From: CAZUZS01 sp964624795
GTDB taxonomy: Bacteria > Calditrichota > Calditrichia > RBG-13-44-9
Assembly: GCA_964624795.1 (NCBI GenBank)
Contig: CAZUZS010000071.1
Location: forward strand, 1-22,819
DNA length: 22,819 bases
Direction of reading: 5' to 3'
Shown: piece by piece, positions 15,320-22,819 of the stretch
Layout of the letters: each line of letters opens with the position of its first letter
How positions within the stretch are numbered: the first letter of the stretch is position 1
Notes under the pieces: model-generated
What the model saw: only the letters and a program-made list of their open reading frames with translations
Databases searched by the model: none
Told to the model about the DNA's origin: nothing
Made by a program: the position numbers and the translations under genes

Positions 15320-15347
15320 GGCAGCGGCTGGCTGGTTTGTCGCTGCC
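15320..15347. repeat. Intergenic hairpin after the B12-domain gene
   Basis: GGCAGCG (15320-15326) and CGCTGCC (15341-15347) form a perfect 7-bp stem with a 14-base loop. No T-run follows, so terminator function is doubtful. The rest of 15273-15567 shows no gene that I can support. Confidence 0.4.
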
Positions 15348-15567
15348 ACACCACCTGAGATGTAAGTTCTTTATTTTGTTTTATGATGGCATTTTCTGCT
15401 ATTTTCTATGGCATGAACAGCAGGAACAATTCCTTTTTGTTGCCGACTTAAATTGGAGCGCTTCATTAGAAAGAGATCGCAGAAACGAGAGCTGCACCGG
15501 CTTGCAGCAAATCAAAATTGATTGGTTGTGAGTCGGATCACGAATATCCCTGGGGAGGACGGCGGAC

Positions 15568-16281
15568 ATGAAGATTGAAGAACCGACATTTTACCGAACA
15601 AAAATAACGGACTGGCCGGAAGACGAGCGGCCGCGTGAGAAACTAATGGCGCTGGGTGCGGAATATCTTTCCAACTCGGAGCTGCTGGCAATTCTCTTTC
15701 GTACCGGAGTTCATCGCCACACTGCTGTGGATCTGGCAAAGGCGATTTTAAATCGCTACGGCGATTTGCACAATATGGCGCAAATGGATTTTCGCCAGTT
15801 CTCGAAATTGAAAGGAATTGGGCCTGCAAAAGCGGTAACGCTGGCTGCTTCCTTCGAGATCGCAAGGCGGATTGCGGCCCTGCCCCACCAGGAAAAATTG
15901 AAGATCACATCGCCTGAAATTATTTTCCAAAAATTTGGACCTCGCCTCGGTATTTTAAAAAAAGAGGTCTTTATGGTACTGCTGCTCAATAGTGCCAATG
16001 TTCTAATGCGGGATTACAAGATTTCGGAAGGCACACTGAACGCTTCGCTGGTTCACCCACGGGAAGTATTTCATCCGGCGATAAATGAACTTGCAGCATC
16101 CATTATTGTCATGCACAATCATCCCTCCGGTGAAACCACCCCCTCGGCAGAGGACCGCAATATTACGCACAGGCTGGTTGAAGCCGGCAAACTGATGGAT
16201 ATTCCGGTGTTGGACCACATTATCATTGGCCAGACGGGTTATTACAGCTTTAAGGAAGAAGGTCTCATCGCGGAACGCTAA
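15568..16281 (+). CDS. radC: RadC family protein (JAB/MPN domain)
   Basis: The 237-residue protein has the full RadC layout. The N-terminal part contains REKLMALGAEYLSNSELLAI. A helix-hairpin-helix follows at about 78-102 (LKGIGPAKA). The C-terminal MPN domain carries the JAMM zinc site: Glu133, HNHPSG (His183, His185) and Asp196 in PSAEDRN. RadC was once linked to DNA repair, but its molecular role is still unclear; the fold is that of a metalloprotease-like enzyme. GGGGAGGA lies 8-14 bp before the ATG. It looks like a single-gene unit. Nothing in the neighbourhood suggests a mobile-element copy. After it, 16282-16511 shows no gene. Confidence 0.93.
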   Translation: MKIEEPTFYRTKITDWPEDERPREKLMALGAEYLSNSELLAILFRTGVHRHTAVDLAKAILNRYGDLHNMAQMDFRQFSKLKGIGPAKAVTLAASFEIARRIAALPHQEKLKITSPEIIFQKFGPRLGILKKEVFMVLLLNSANVLMRDYKISEGTLNASLVHPREVFHPAINELAASIIVMHNHPSGETTPSAEDRNITHRLVEAGKLMDIPVLDHIIIGQTGYYSFKEEGLIAER

Positions 16282-16511
16282 CTGCGGCTGGCAGACTGAA
16301 GCATAAAATGCAAAATGGTGTTCCAACTACGGGGCAGTATTCGGGATCGCGAAGCGGTAGCGCAATGGAACAACGGTTACTGGAAAACATGCCGGAGACA
16401 ACGATCAACTGATCATAAATATTGGGTGGCATTGCTCATCGGCGTCCTGCGGGTCAAGTACTCCCACCTTGTTGAGCCGGAATCATCTTCAGGTCTCGCA
16501 TCCCAAACCGG

Positions 16512-17582
16512 TCATCGCGCGCTCATCAGCACGCTAATGAAGCGAAGCGGTTTGATGTTCTCAAAAATAATCTTGATCACCACTGCGATGGGAACTGCCA
16601 GGAACATTCCTATTATTCCCCACAACCACCCCCAGAAAATTAGCGTGAACAGGACAACAAGCGGACTGAGATTAAGGCTGCGACCCACGATGCGGGGATC
16701 GAGGAAATTGCCGATTATCATCTGTATGGCAACCAGGCAAATCGCAATCCAGAAAACTTCAGCGACACTGCTAAATTGAATGAGAGCAACCGTTAGAGGC
16801 AGAACCGTAGCAATAACTGACCCAATATTGGGAATAAAATTGAGCATAAAAGCAAGCAAGGCCCAAATCAGGGCGAACTCCACACCGAACAACGTCAGAA
16901 CTACCCCGAACAGAATGCCGGTGGTCAAGCTGATGAGTGATTTGGCAATCAGGTATTTTTGTATCTGCCGATTTATATTGTTAAGAACCGCTGCAATGCG
17001 CATGGCAGTTTCGGGCTGAAATGCCAACTGCACTTTCAAAGTCAACTGGTTACGGCCGATCAGGATGAAAAGGAGAAACAGCAACACGAGGAAGGTGTTG
17101 GACATGAAATTCAGCATGGAACCCAGCGTATTTAATATCAACTTGTTCAACGATAATCCCTGCAAAGAATTCAGCCACTGGATTTTTCCCTGCGGAGACG
17201 CCTCCGCGTTCAAGACTTCCCGTGGAATATTAAGGAAATGAAGGACATTATCCAGCAGCCTGGAAAGCCGGTCTTCATACTGCGGGAACTCGGAAGCAAA
17301 TGACTTAATGCTGGTGTAAATCAACCAGCCAAAGAGATTCAAAACCAGGAAGGTCAATACAATCGCCAGCAGAATCGCAAAGAAAGTCGGCATTCTCCGG
17401 TCCTCAAAATATTGAATCACCGGGTTCAGCACGTAACTGATGAAGATGGCCAACGCGAACGGAAGGAAAATAGATCGAATCTGGTAAAGCACAATACCCA
17501 TCGCAATGATGGTTAATATTCCCAACATAACAATGATGAGTCTGTTTTCCCGAATCATAACCTGTCGTTGTTGCTTTGCCAT
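16512..17582 (-). CDS. AI-2E family transporter (PerM/UPF0118 family permease)
   Basis: The 356-residue integral membrane protein shows the family layout. Two N-terminal helices (about 14-50) include FALAIFISYVLNPVI, and a third lies at about 67-90. A long soluble segment (about 90-155) follows, then further helices ending in LVVLFTLIFWGWLWGIIGMFLAVPIAVVIKI, a hallmark of the family. The conserved LNFIPNIGS is present. Members have been assigned to autoinducer-2 export (TqsA), Na+/H+ antiport or ion flux, so substrate is uncertain. GAGAG just upstream of the ATG is a weak ribosome-binding site. The gene reads in the same direction as polA, which lies about 310 bp upstream. Confidence 0.9.
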   Translation of the reverse strand: MAKQQRQVMIRENRLIIVMLGILTIIAMGIVLYQIRSIFLPFALAIFISYVLNPVIQYFEDRRMPTFFAILLAIVLTFLVLNLFGWLIYTSIKSFASEFPQYEDRLSRLLDNVLHFLNIPREVLNAEASPQGKIQWLNSLQGLSLNKLILNTLGSMLNFMSNTFLVLLFLLFILIGRNQLTLKVQLAFQPETAMRIAAVLNNINRQIQKYLIAKSLISLTTGILFGVVLTLFGVEFALIWALLAFMLNFIPNIGSVIATVLPLTVALIQFSSVAEVFWIAICLVAIQMIIGNFLDPRIVGRSLNLSPLVVLFTLIFWGWLWGIIGMFLAVPIAVVIKIIFENIKPLRFISVLMSAR

Positions 17583-17743
17583 TCTCTCACTTTTCTGATG
17601 TTTCGAAGTCTGACATTATCTACGATTTTACTCCCGTGCAATCCGGTCACCTGACACCGGTAATCTAACACAAAAATTACCATATTTTTGAAATATGAAT
17701 ACAGAATCTATGCTGTTTACAAAAAAAGCCGCAATTTTCATGT

Positions 17744-17768
17744 GCCCCGGGGCGCAATCAATTGATTG
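17744..17768. promoter_or_regulatory. Two adjacent perfect palindromes between polA and the AI-2E gene
   Basis: GCCCCGGGGC (17744-17753) and CAATCAATTGATTG (17755-17768) are separated by one base. They could be operator sites. The rest of 17583-17895 shows no gene and no clear terminator for polA. Confidence 0.35.
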
Positions 17769-17895
17769 AATTTACTCTTGCACCCCGCAGGGCTGAATAT
17801 ACTTATAAAAAGCGAATGGCAAAAGTAACGGTTTTACCCGATATAATAATCCACCTGCAGCCAACGCGCAAAATTCTTCAAAAAACGCAACCAGG

Positions 17896-20780
17896 CTAAT
17901 GGGCTTCCAGCCAGTTTTTGCCTACGCCAATGTCAACCTTCACCGGGACATCCAGCGTGATTGCATTTTCCATCTCATTTTTCACTAATTTCTTTATTAT
18001 TTCCAGCTCCGCCGCAGGCACCTCAAACACCAGTTCATCATGCACCTGTAAAATCATCCTGGTATGCAGGCGCTCTCTTTCAAGCCTCTCCTGAATGCGG
18101 ATCATGGCAATTTTAATGAGATCCGCTGCGCTNNNNNNNNNNNNNNNNNNNNNNNNNNNNNNNNNNNNNNNNNNNNNNNNNNNNNNNNNNNNNNNNNNNN
18201 NNNNNNNNNNNNNNNNNNNNNNNNNNNNNNNNTTTCAAGCCTCTCCTGAATGCGGATCATGGCAATTTTAATGAGATCCGCTGCGCTTCCCTGGATCGTG
18301 GTGTTTATGGCAATGCGTTCGGCGTTTTGGCGAACATTGGCGTTGGAGCTGTCGATCTCCGGTATATACCGGCGGCGGTTCAGGATAGTGTTCACATATT
18401 TGTTTTGCCCGGCAAAAGCAATTGTGTGATTCATGTAGTCGCTGACCCTTGGAAAACGGGTGAAATAGCTATCGATAATTCCCCTCGATTCGTCGGCCGT
18501 GATGCCAAGCCGCGATGCCAATCCGTAGGGCGAGATGCCGTATATGATGCCAAAATTTACAGCTTTTGCCTGCCGGCGCTGATCGGGATTCACCATTTCG
18601 AGCGGAATATTGAAAATCGCAGCGGCGGTAGTGGCATGAATATCCTCTCCCCTGGCAAAAGCCTGTTTCAGCGCCGGATCGCCGGAAAGATGCGCCATCA
18701 CCCGCAATTCTATTTGCGAATAATCGGCGCTCAGAATCATATCATCTGCCTTCTCGGCAATAAATGCTCGTCGTATCTCACGACCCATTTCAGTACGAAT
18801 GGGAATATTTTGCAGGTTGGGATCGCTGCTGGACAAACGCCCGGTAGCGGCAACTGTCTGATTGAAGGAGGTGTGCAGCCGCCCGGTTCGCTTGCTGATC
18901 AACAGCGGCAGTGCATCCACGTAGGTCGATTTCAGCTTGATCAGCTTGCGGTATTCCAGAATTTTTCCCACAATCGGGTGACTGGCATATTTTTCCAGTA
19001 TCGATTCGGAAGTAGAAAACTGGCCGGTGGCAGTTCGCCCCGGGCGCCGGTTTCCAAACTCCTTGTGAATCTCAAGCTCCTCAAAAAGTATCTTGCCCAG
19101 CTGCTGCGGCGAATTGATATTGAATTTGCTTCCTGCAAGGTTGTAAATCTCTTCCTCCAATTTCACCGAATCCGTTCCCAGGTCACCCGACATTTTCTTC
19201 AGGAATTCGACATCGATCTTTACGCCGTTTTTCTCCATTTCCATAAGAACGCCGGCCAGCGGCATCTCAACTTCTTCAAAAAGTGTGTCGGTTCCGGTTT
19301 CAGCCAGTTTCTTTTCCAGAAGTTCCTTTAGCCGGAACGTGATATCGGCATCCTCGCAGGCGTAGGGATAAACCTCATCTACCGGGATTTCCTTCATATT
19401 TTTCTGGCCCTTTCCCTTCTTACCGATCAGGTCTTCGATGGGAATCATTTTATAGTTCAGGTAAGTGTGCGCCAGGAAATCGAGGTTGTGCTGACGGGTC
19501 CCCGGACGAATCAAATAGTGGGCGATCATGGTATCAAATCGCAGCCCCTTCATATTGATGCCATGCTGCCAGAGCATCAGGCCGTCGAATTTTCCATTTT
19601 GTGCGCCTTTGGCGATTTCAGGAGATTCCAAAAGCGGCTTCAGCGAAGCCAGCGCCTCATCGGATGTGAAGGCCGCCCTGGGATCGTTCAACGCTACGTA
19701 CCAAGCTCGGAACGGCTGTACTGCGAAAGACAGACCGATGATGTCCGAATCGAAAATATTCAGTCCGGTGGTTTCAGTGTCGAAAACGAAAAACCCGGCT
19801 GCTTTAAGCTGCACGATCAGTTCATCAAGCTGTTCGCGAGTGTTGACCAACCGGTATTCCTGCTCTACGCTCTCGATATTTTTCAGGCCGCCCGGCATTC
19901 CCACTGTGAACTCGGACAGGCGGTCGATAAGCCGCCGAAATTCCAATTCATTGAACAGATTTAACAACTTCTTGGCATCCGCTGGTTCAGATTCCATTTC
20001 TTCAAAACTGATGTCAAGAGGAACGTTGAGATCAATAGTTACCAGTTCGCGGGAGAGATAAGCATTTTCCCTTCCTTCCACCAGCTTCTTGTAAAGCCCT
20101 TTTTTATTTATCTGCTCCACCTTGCTGTAAATGTTATCCAGGGAATGAAAATCCCGCAGCAGCTCTTTCGCCGTTTTTTCGCCAACCCCGGCAACGCCGG
20201 GAACATTATCGCTGCTATCCCCCATCAATGCCAGGAAATCTATTACCTGCTCCGGCTTTAAATTATGTTTTTCTTCCAGTGTTTTCAAATCATAGATTTC
20301 AACATCCTTTCCGGGCCGGATGACATACATTTTTATGAGCGGGGAAATGAGCTGCATGAAATCCTTGTCTCCGGTAACCATGTAGGTTTCAATCTGGCGC
20401 TGCTCAGCTTTTTTTGCCAGTGTGGCAATCACATCATCCGCCTCAAAACCCGGCTTTTCAATCACAGGTATGTTGAAGGCATTTACCAGTTCCACAATGC
20501 TGGGATATTGTGCGGCCATTTCTTCCGGCATCTTCTCCCGCGTGGCCTTGTATTCTGCATATTTGTGATGGCGGAAGGTAGGCTCTTTGGTATCGAACAC
20601 TACCGCAATATAGTCCGGCTTCTCTTCCGACAGAAGCTTCATCAGAGAGCTTACGAAGCCAAACATGGCGCTGGTATTTTCTCCCTTCGAATTAAAAAGC
20701 GGGTTACGGATGAAGGCGAAATAGGAGCGATAAAACAGGGCGGAACCGTCGATGAGAAAGAGTCGTTTTGTTTCGGCCAT
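17896..20780 (-). CDS. polA: DNA polymerase I (with an internal assembly artefact)
   Basis: All three domains are present. The 5'-3' exonuclease covers about residues 1-290 (LFLIDGSALFYRSY; GDSSDNVPGVAGVGEKTA). A 3'-5' proofreading domain has FDTETTGL with Asp334 intact. The polymerase domain has motif A DYSQIELR, motif B RRQAKAVNFGIIYG and motif C VHDELVFE. Many bacterial PolA proteins lose proofreading residues; this one seems to keep them. A 100-N run at 18133-18232 seems to break the gene, but the 55 bp on each side are identical (18078-18132 and 18233-18287). Collapsing gap and one copy gives 2730 nt, an exact 909 codons plus stop, close to E. coli PolA (928). The gene is therefore intact. 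AAGGA precedes the ATG at 20780. Confidence 0.95.
18078..18132. repeat. 55-bp contig-end overlap, copy 1
   Basis: Identical to 18233-18287. It encodes the same polA residues (SAADLIKIAMIRIQERLE region), so it is an unmerged contig overlap and not a biological repeat. Confidence 0.95.
18133..18232. other. False assembly gap of 100 N inside polA
   Basis: Exactly 100 N, a placeholder length. The flanks overlap by 55 bp, and polA stays in frame when they are merged, so no sequence is missing here. Confidence 0.95.
18233..18287. repeat. 55-bp contig-end overlap, copy 2
   Basis: Identical to 18078-18132 on the other side of the N run. Confidence 0.95.
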
Positions 20781-20942
20781 TGCCAGTCCTTGAATTTTAT
20801 TTTCTATAGGAATATAAAAGATTATTCATTCTTTAAAAAACAGAAAGTTGGGAAAGATATTTGGTAACAAATATGTTGTGAGTTATTACACTTGCAATCT
20901 TTTGACTAAATATAAAAATTTTAACAAATGCCTTACGCACTC

Positions 20943-20971
20943 TTGATAATTAATTAACATTTTACTATATT
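20943..20971 (+). promoter_or_regulatory. Candidate promoter of the citrate synthase gene
   Basis: TTGATA (20943-20948), 17-bp spacer, TATATT (20966-20971). Predicted start near 20978, leaving a leader of about 109 nt. The polA start lies divergently to the left; a TATATT also reads leftward at 20816-20811, but with only a poor -35 box. Confidence 0.65.
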
Positions 20972-20978
20972 TTTGCGC

Positions 20979-21002
20979 AAACCTTTGGTTAAAAGGTTTT
21001 TT
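20979..21002 (+). promoter_or_regulatory. Hairpin with U-run at the 5' end of the citrate synthase mRNA
   Basis: AAACCTTT (20979-20986) pairs with AAAGGTTT (20992-20999), followed by T to 21002. The A/T-rich stem could stabilise the mRNA end or act as a weak early terminator. Confidence 0.45.
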
Positions 21003-21086
21003 GAATAAAAAAAATTGCTTTGAAACCAAGTTGTTCTAAATTATTATCAGATAAAAGGGGATCAAAATTAAAGAGAGGAAAATCTC

Positions 21087-22433
21087 ATGAGCCAGGACTT
21101 TATTAGTAAAGCTACAGATCAATTAATGAAAACTGTTGAGATAGACCGTGAACTTTACACCCGTTTTGCTGTAAAGCGCGGGCTGCGTAATGAAGACGGT
21201 TCCGGTGTTTTGGTTGGATTAACAAAGATATCAAGCGTAATCGGATTTAAAATCGTTGATGAGGAAGTGGTGCCGGTTGAGGGGGAACTGCGTTACCGGG
21301 GGATGAATATCACAGACCTGGTGGATGGTATCCAGAAAGAGAAACGACTGGGATTTCCGGAGGTCACTTACCTGCTTTTGTTCGGCAAGCTGCCAACCCA
21401 AAGCGAAATTGACGAATTCATGAATTATATGAAGACGCTAACCACGCTCCCGCCAGGACTTAACGAGACATCCATTTTGGGCTTTCCCAGTCCCAGTGTG
21501 ATGAACAAATTGCAGCGGGTAATCCTGGTACTTTATGGGACGGATTCAAATCCGGACGATATTTCAATTCCAAATGTTATTCGCCAGTGCCTTAGCCTGA
21601 TTGCCAAATTTCCCATTATAATCGCATATTCTTACCAGGCGATGCGGCATAAACTGTTTGGCGAATCGCTTTGGGTTCATCCGCCAAACGCCGATTTGTG
21701 CTGCGCGGAAAATTTTCTCTACATGCTTCGCTCAGATAGAACTTACACCCCGCTGGAAGCGAATATTCTTGATCTGGCCTTGATGCTTCATGCTGAGCAC
21801 GGCGGCGGCAACAACTCCTCCTTCACATCGCACGTAGTTACCTCCAGCCATACCGATACTTACTCTGCCATTTCCGCAGCGGTTGGCTCGTTGAAAGGAC
21901 CTTTGCATGGTGCGGCAAACTCCTCTGTAATGGACATGATGACAAACATCAAAGAAAACGTGAAAGATTGGGACGATGAGGATGAAATAGCAGCATATCT
22001 GGAAAAAATTCTCAAGGGCGAAGCTCACGACGGCACTGGCCTGGTTTATGGAATGGGTCACGCAGTCTACACAAAATCCGATCCGCGGGCCATTATTCTG
22101 AAGGAGAAAGGAAAAGAACTGGCTGCTGAAAAGGGTCGATCCGATGAGCACAAGCTATATCTCAATGTTGAGAAACTGACGCCCCCAATATTCCAAAGGA
22201 TCCGGAAATCCAACAAGGTCATTTCTCCCAATGTTGATTTCTTCTCAGGTTTTGTCTATGATCTTTTGGGATTCCCGAGAGACATCTACACGCCGCTGTT
22301 CGCCATGGCGCGGGTGGTAGGTTGGTCTGCTCACCGCATCGAAGAATTGATAAACGGAAAACGGATTATCCGCCCGGCGTACAAGAGCGTAGCGGAAAAA
22401 CAGGATTATATTCCCATCAATAAAAGAAATTAG
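21087..22433 (+). CDS. gltA: Citrate synthase (citrate/2-methylcitrate synthase family)
   Basis: The 448-residue enzyme condenses acetyl-CoA with oxaloacetate in the first step of the TCA cycle. The catalytic triad is visible: His238 in LHAEHGGGNNSS, His274 in GPLHGAAN and Asp392 in SGFVYDLLG. The N-terminal part has GELRYRGMNITDLV, the usual substrate-side motif, and FPEVTYLLLFGKLPT. The C-terminus has MARVVGWSAHRIEEL, with the conserved arginine region. The EHGGGNNSSFTSHVVTSSHTD segment marks the longer subfamily found in Firmicutes and many anaerobes; use of propionyl-CoA (2-methylcitrate) cannot be excluded. GAGAGGAAAA precedes the ATG. It has its own promoter (20943-20971) and terminator. 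With the B12 domain in this window it would fit a propionate/TCA link, but that is only suggestive. Confidence 0.93.
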   Translation: MSQDFISKATDQLMKTVEIDRELYTRFAVKRGLRNEDGSGVLVGLTKISSVIGFKIVDEEVVPVEGELRYRGMNITDLVDGIQKEKRLGFPEVTYLLLFGKLPTQSEIDEFMNYMKTLTTLPPGLNETSILGFPSPSVMNKLQRVILVLYGTDSNPDDISIPNVIRQCLSLIAKFPIIIAYSYQAMRHKLFGESLWVHPPNADLCCAENFLYMLRSDRTYTPLEANILDLALMLHAEHGGGNNSSFTSHVVTSSHTDTYSAISAAVGSLKGPLHGAANSSVMDMMTNIKENVKDWDDEDEIAAYLEKILKGEAHDGTGLVYGMGHAVYTKSDPRAIILKEKGKELAAEKGRSDEHKLYLNVEKLTPPIFQRIRKSNKVISPNVDFFSGFVYDLLGFPRDIYTPLFAMARVVGWSAHRIEELINGKRIIRPAYKSVAEKQDYIPINKRN

Positions 22434-22458
22434 TTTTACCCGCAAAGCACAGGAAGAC

Positions 22459-22492
22459 AGCCCTGCCACAAGCGTGCGCAGGGCTTTTTTTT
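22459..22492 (+). terminator. Intrinsic terminator of citrate synthase
   Basis: AGCCCTGC (22459-22466) pairs with GCAGGGCT (22478-22485), followed by eight T (22485-22492). It lies 25 bp after the gltA stop. Positions 22493-22678 show nothing that I can support. Confidence 0.92.
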
Positions 22493-22678
22493 AGCTAATT
22501 ATTCGACATGCTGGCCCCTAATATTTTTGTCAGCCGCTTTGATTGGGCGAATTTTGACACACCCGACAAATTACGGCCACACCGCCAACTCTGTTAAAGA
22601 TTTGATCATTTTAATGAATAATACCGCCGGGTCCTGTGATATGGACCATTCAACAAAGACATCTAATTTTATACGCCG

Positions 22679-22708
22679 TTGACAACAAGTTTTAGTTCAT
22701 ACTATATT
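22679..22708 (+). promoter_or_regulatory. Promoter of the selenocysteine tRNA gene
   Basis: TTGACA (22679-22684) is a perfect -35 box; TATATT (22703-22708) follows after 18 bp. Transcription would begin about 6 bases before the mature tRNA. Confidence 0.75.
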
Positions 22709-22720
22709 TTTACGATTTTG

Positions 22721-22814
22721 GGAGGTGGAAGGGGACGGGTGTCCCTCCCGGCCTTCAAAGCCGCGTGTTTCGGGCGTATGCTTGAAAGGTGGGTTCGACT
22801 CCCACGCACCTCCG
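22721..22814 (+). tRNA. selC: Selenocysteine tRNA, anticodon UCA
   Basis: The sequence folds as a bacterial tRNA-Sec. The acceptor is GGAGGTG(G) at 22721-22728 with (G)CACCTCC at 22806-22813. A 6-bp D stem (22731-22736 with 22741-22746) has a 4-base loop. The anticodon loop is CTTCAAA (22753-22759) with anticodon TCA at 22755-22757. A long variable arm (22768-22775 with 22780-22787, two G-U pairs, GTAT loop) follows, then a T arm GTGGG-TTCGACT-CCCAC. The discriminator is G22814, as in other tRNA-Sec, and CCA is not encoded. Two non-pairs occur: G22728 with G22806 (eighth acceptor pair) and C22748 with C22764 in the anticodon stem. It reads UGA codons as selenocysteine with SelA, SelB and SelD, which are not in this window. 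Confidence 0.92.
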
Positions 22815-22819
22815 CTATA

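Noticed and set aside
15307..15531. 74-codon frame between the B12-domain gene and radC
   Set aside because: No ribosome-binding site, odd composition rich in Phe, Trp and Cys, no homology that I recognise.
18078..18287. Biological direct repeat or frameshifted polA
   Set aside because: The 55-bp identity ends exactly at both edges of the N run and merging restores the frame, so it is an assembly overlap.
18327..19331. 334-codon open frame on the plus strand inside polA
   Set aside because: Antisense to well-conserved polA; no recognisable domain.

Overview
The window looks like chromosomal DNA from a Gram-negative, diderm bacterium of the FCB superphylum (Calditrichota, KSB1 or Ignavibacteria-like). 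It is probably a metagenome assembly, because two runs of N are present. Evidence for this placement is a PorD/DUF4835 protein typical of Bacteroidota and relatives, a lipoprotein with a lipobox, an outer-membrane beta-barrel, and two large multiheme c-type cytochromes. I cannot fix the phylum from this window alone. Most genes are ordinary housekeeping genes.

Layout. 119-817: PIG-L/LmbE deacetylase. 1020-2483: PepD dipeptidase with a terminator that probably serves both directions. 2619-3191 (-): GyrI-like lipoprotein. 3536-4399: PorD/DUF4835, followed by a 927-residue Ser/Thr kinase (4477-7260) that overlaps tail to tail with ychF (7250-8338, -). 8418-8852 (-): HMA metal-binding protein. 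8886-9024: two diverged repeats around a 10-N gap. 9236-12737 (-): an operon of porin, 12-heme cytochrome and 13-heme cytochrome. 12738-13777: about 1 kb without a convincing gene but rich in hairpins, palindromes and promoter-like sites. 13778-15272: GT4 glycosyltransferase overlapping a stand-alone B12-binding protein. 15568-16281: radC. 16512-17582 (-): AI-2E-family permease. 17896-20780 (-): polA, split by a false 100-N gap. 21087-22433: citrate synthase. 22721-22814: selenocysteine tRNA (selC).

How parts may work together. The most system-like block is the minus-strand operon at 9236-12737. A roughly 395-residue beta-barrel, a 12-heme secreted cytochrome and a 13-heme cytochrome match the logic of porin-cytochrome conduits, which move electrons across the outer membrane in Geobacter-type extracellular respiration. 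The order and sequences do not look like the classical MtrCAB set, so this may be an undescribed lineage-specific version. Its upstream region has a candidate promoter, an inverted repeat beside the -35 box and a long hairpin at the predicted 5' end of the mRNA.

Other points. Several promoters share a TTGAnn - 16 to 18 bp - TATATT pattern. Three predicted mRNAs (gltA, ychF, porin operon) would begin almost exactly at a hairpin. selC implies that the organism makes selenoproteins, although none is visible here.
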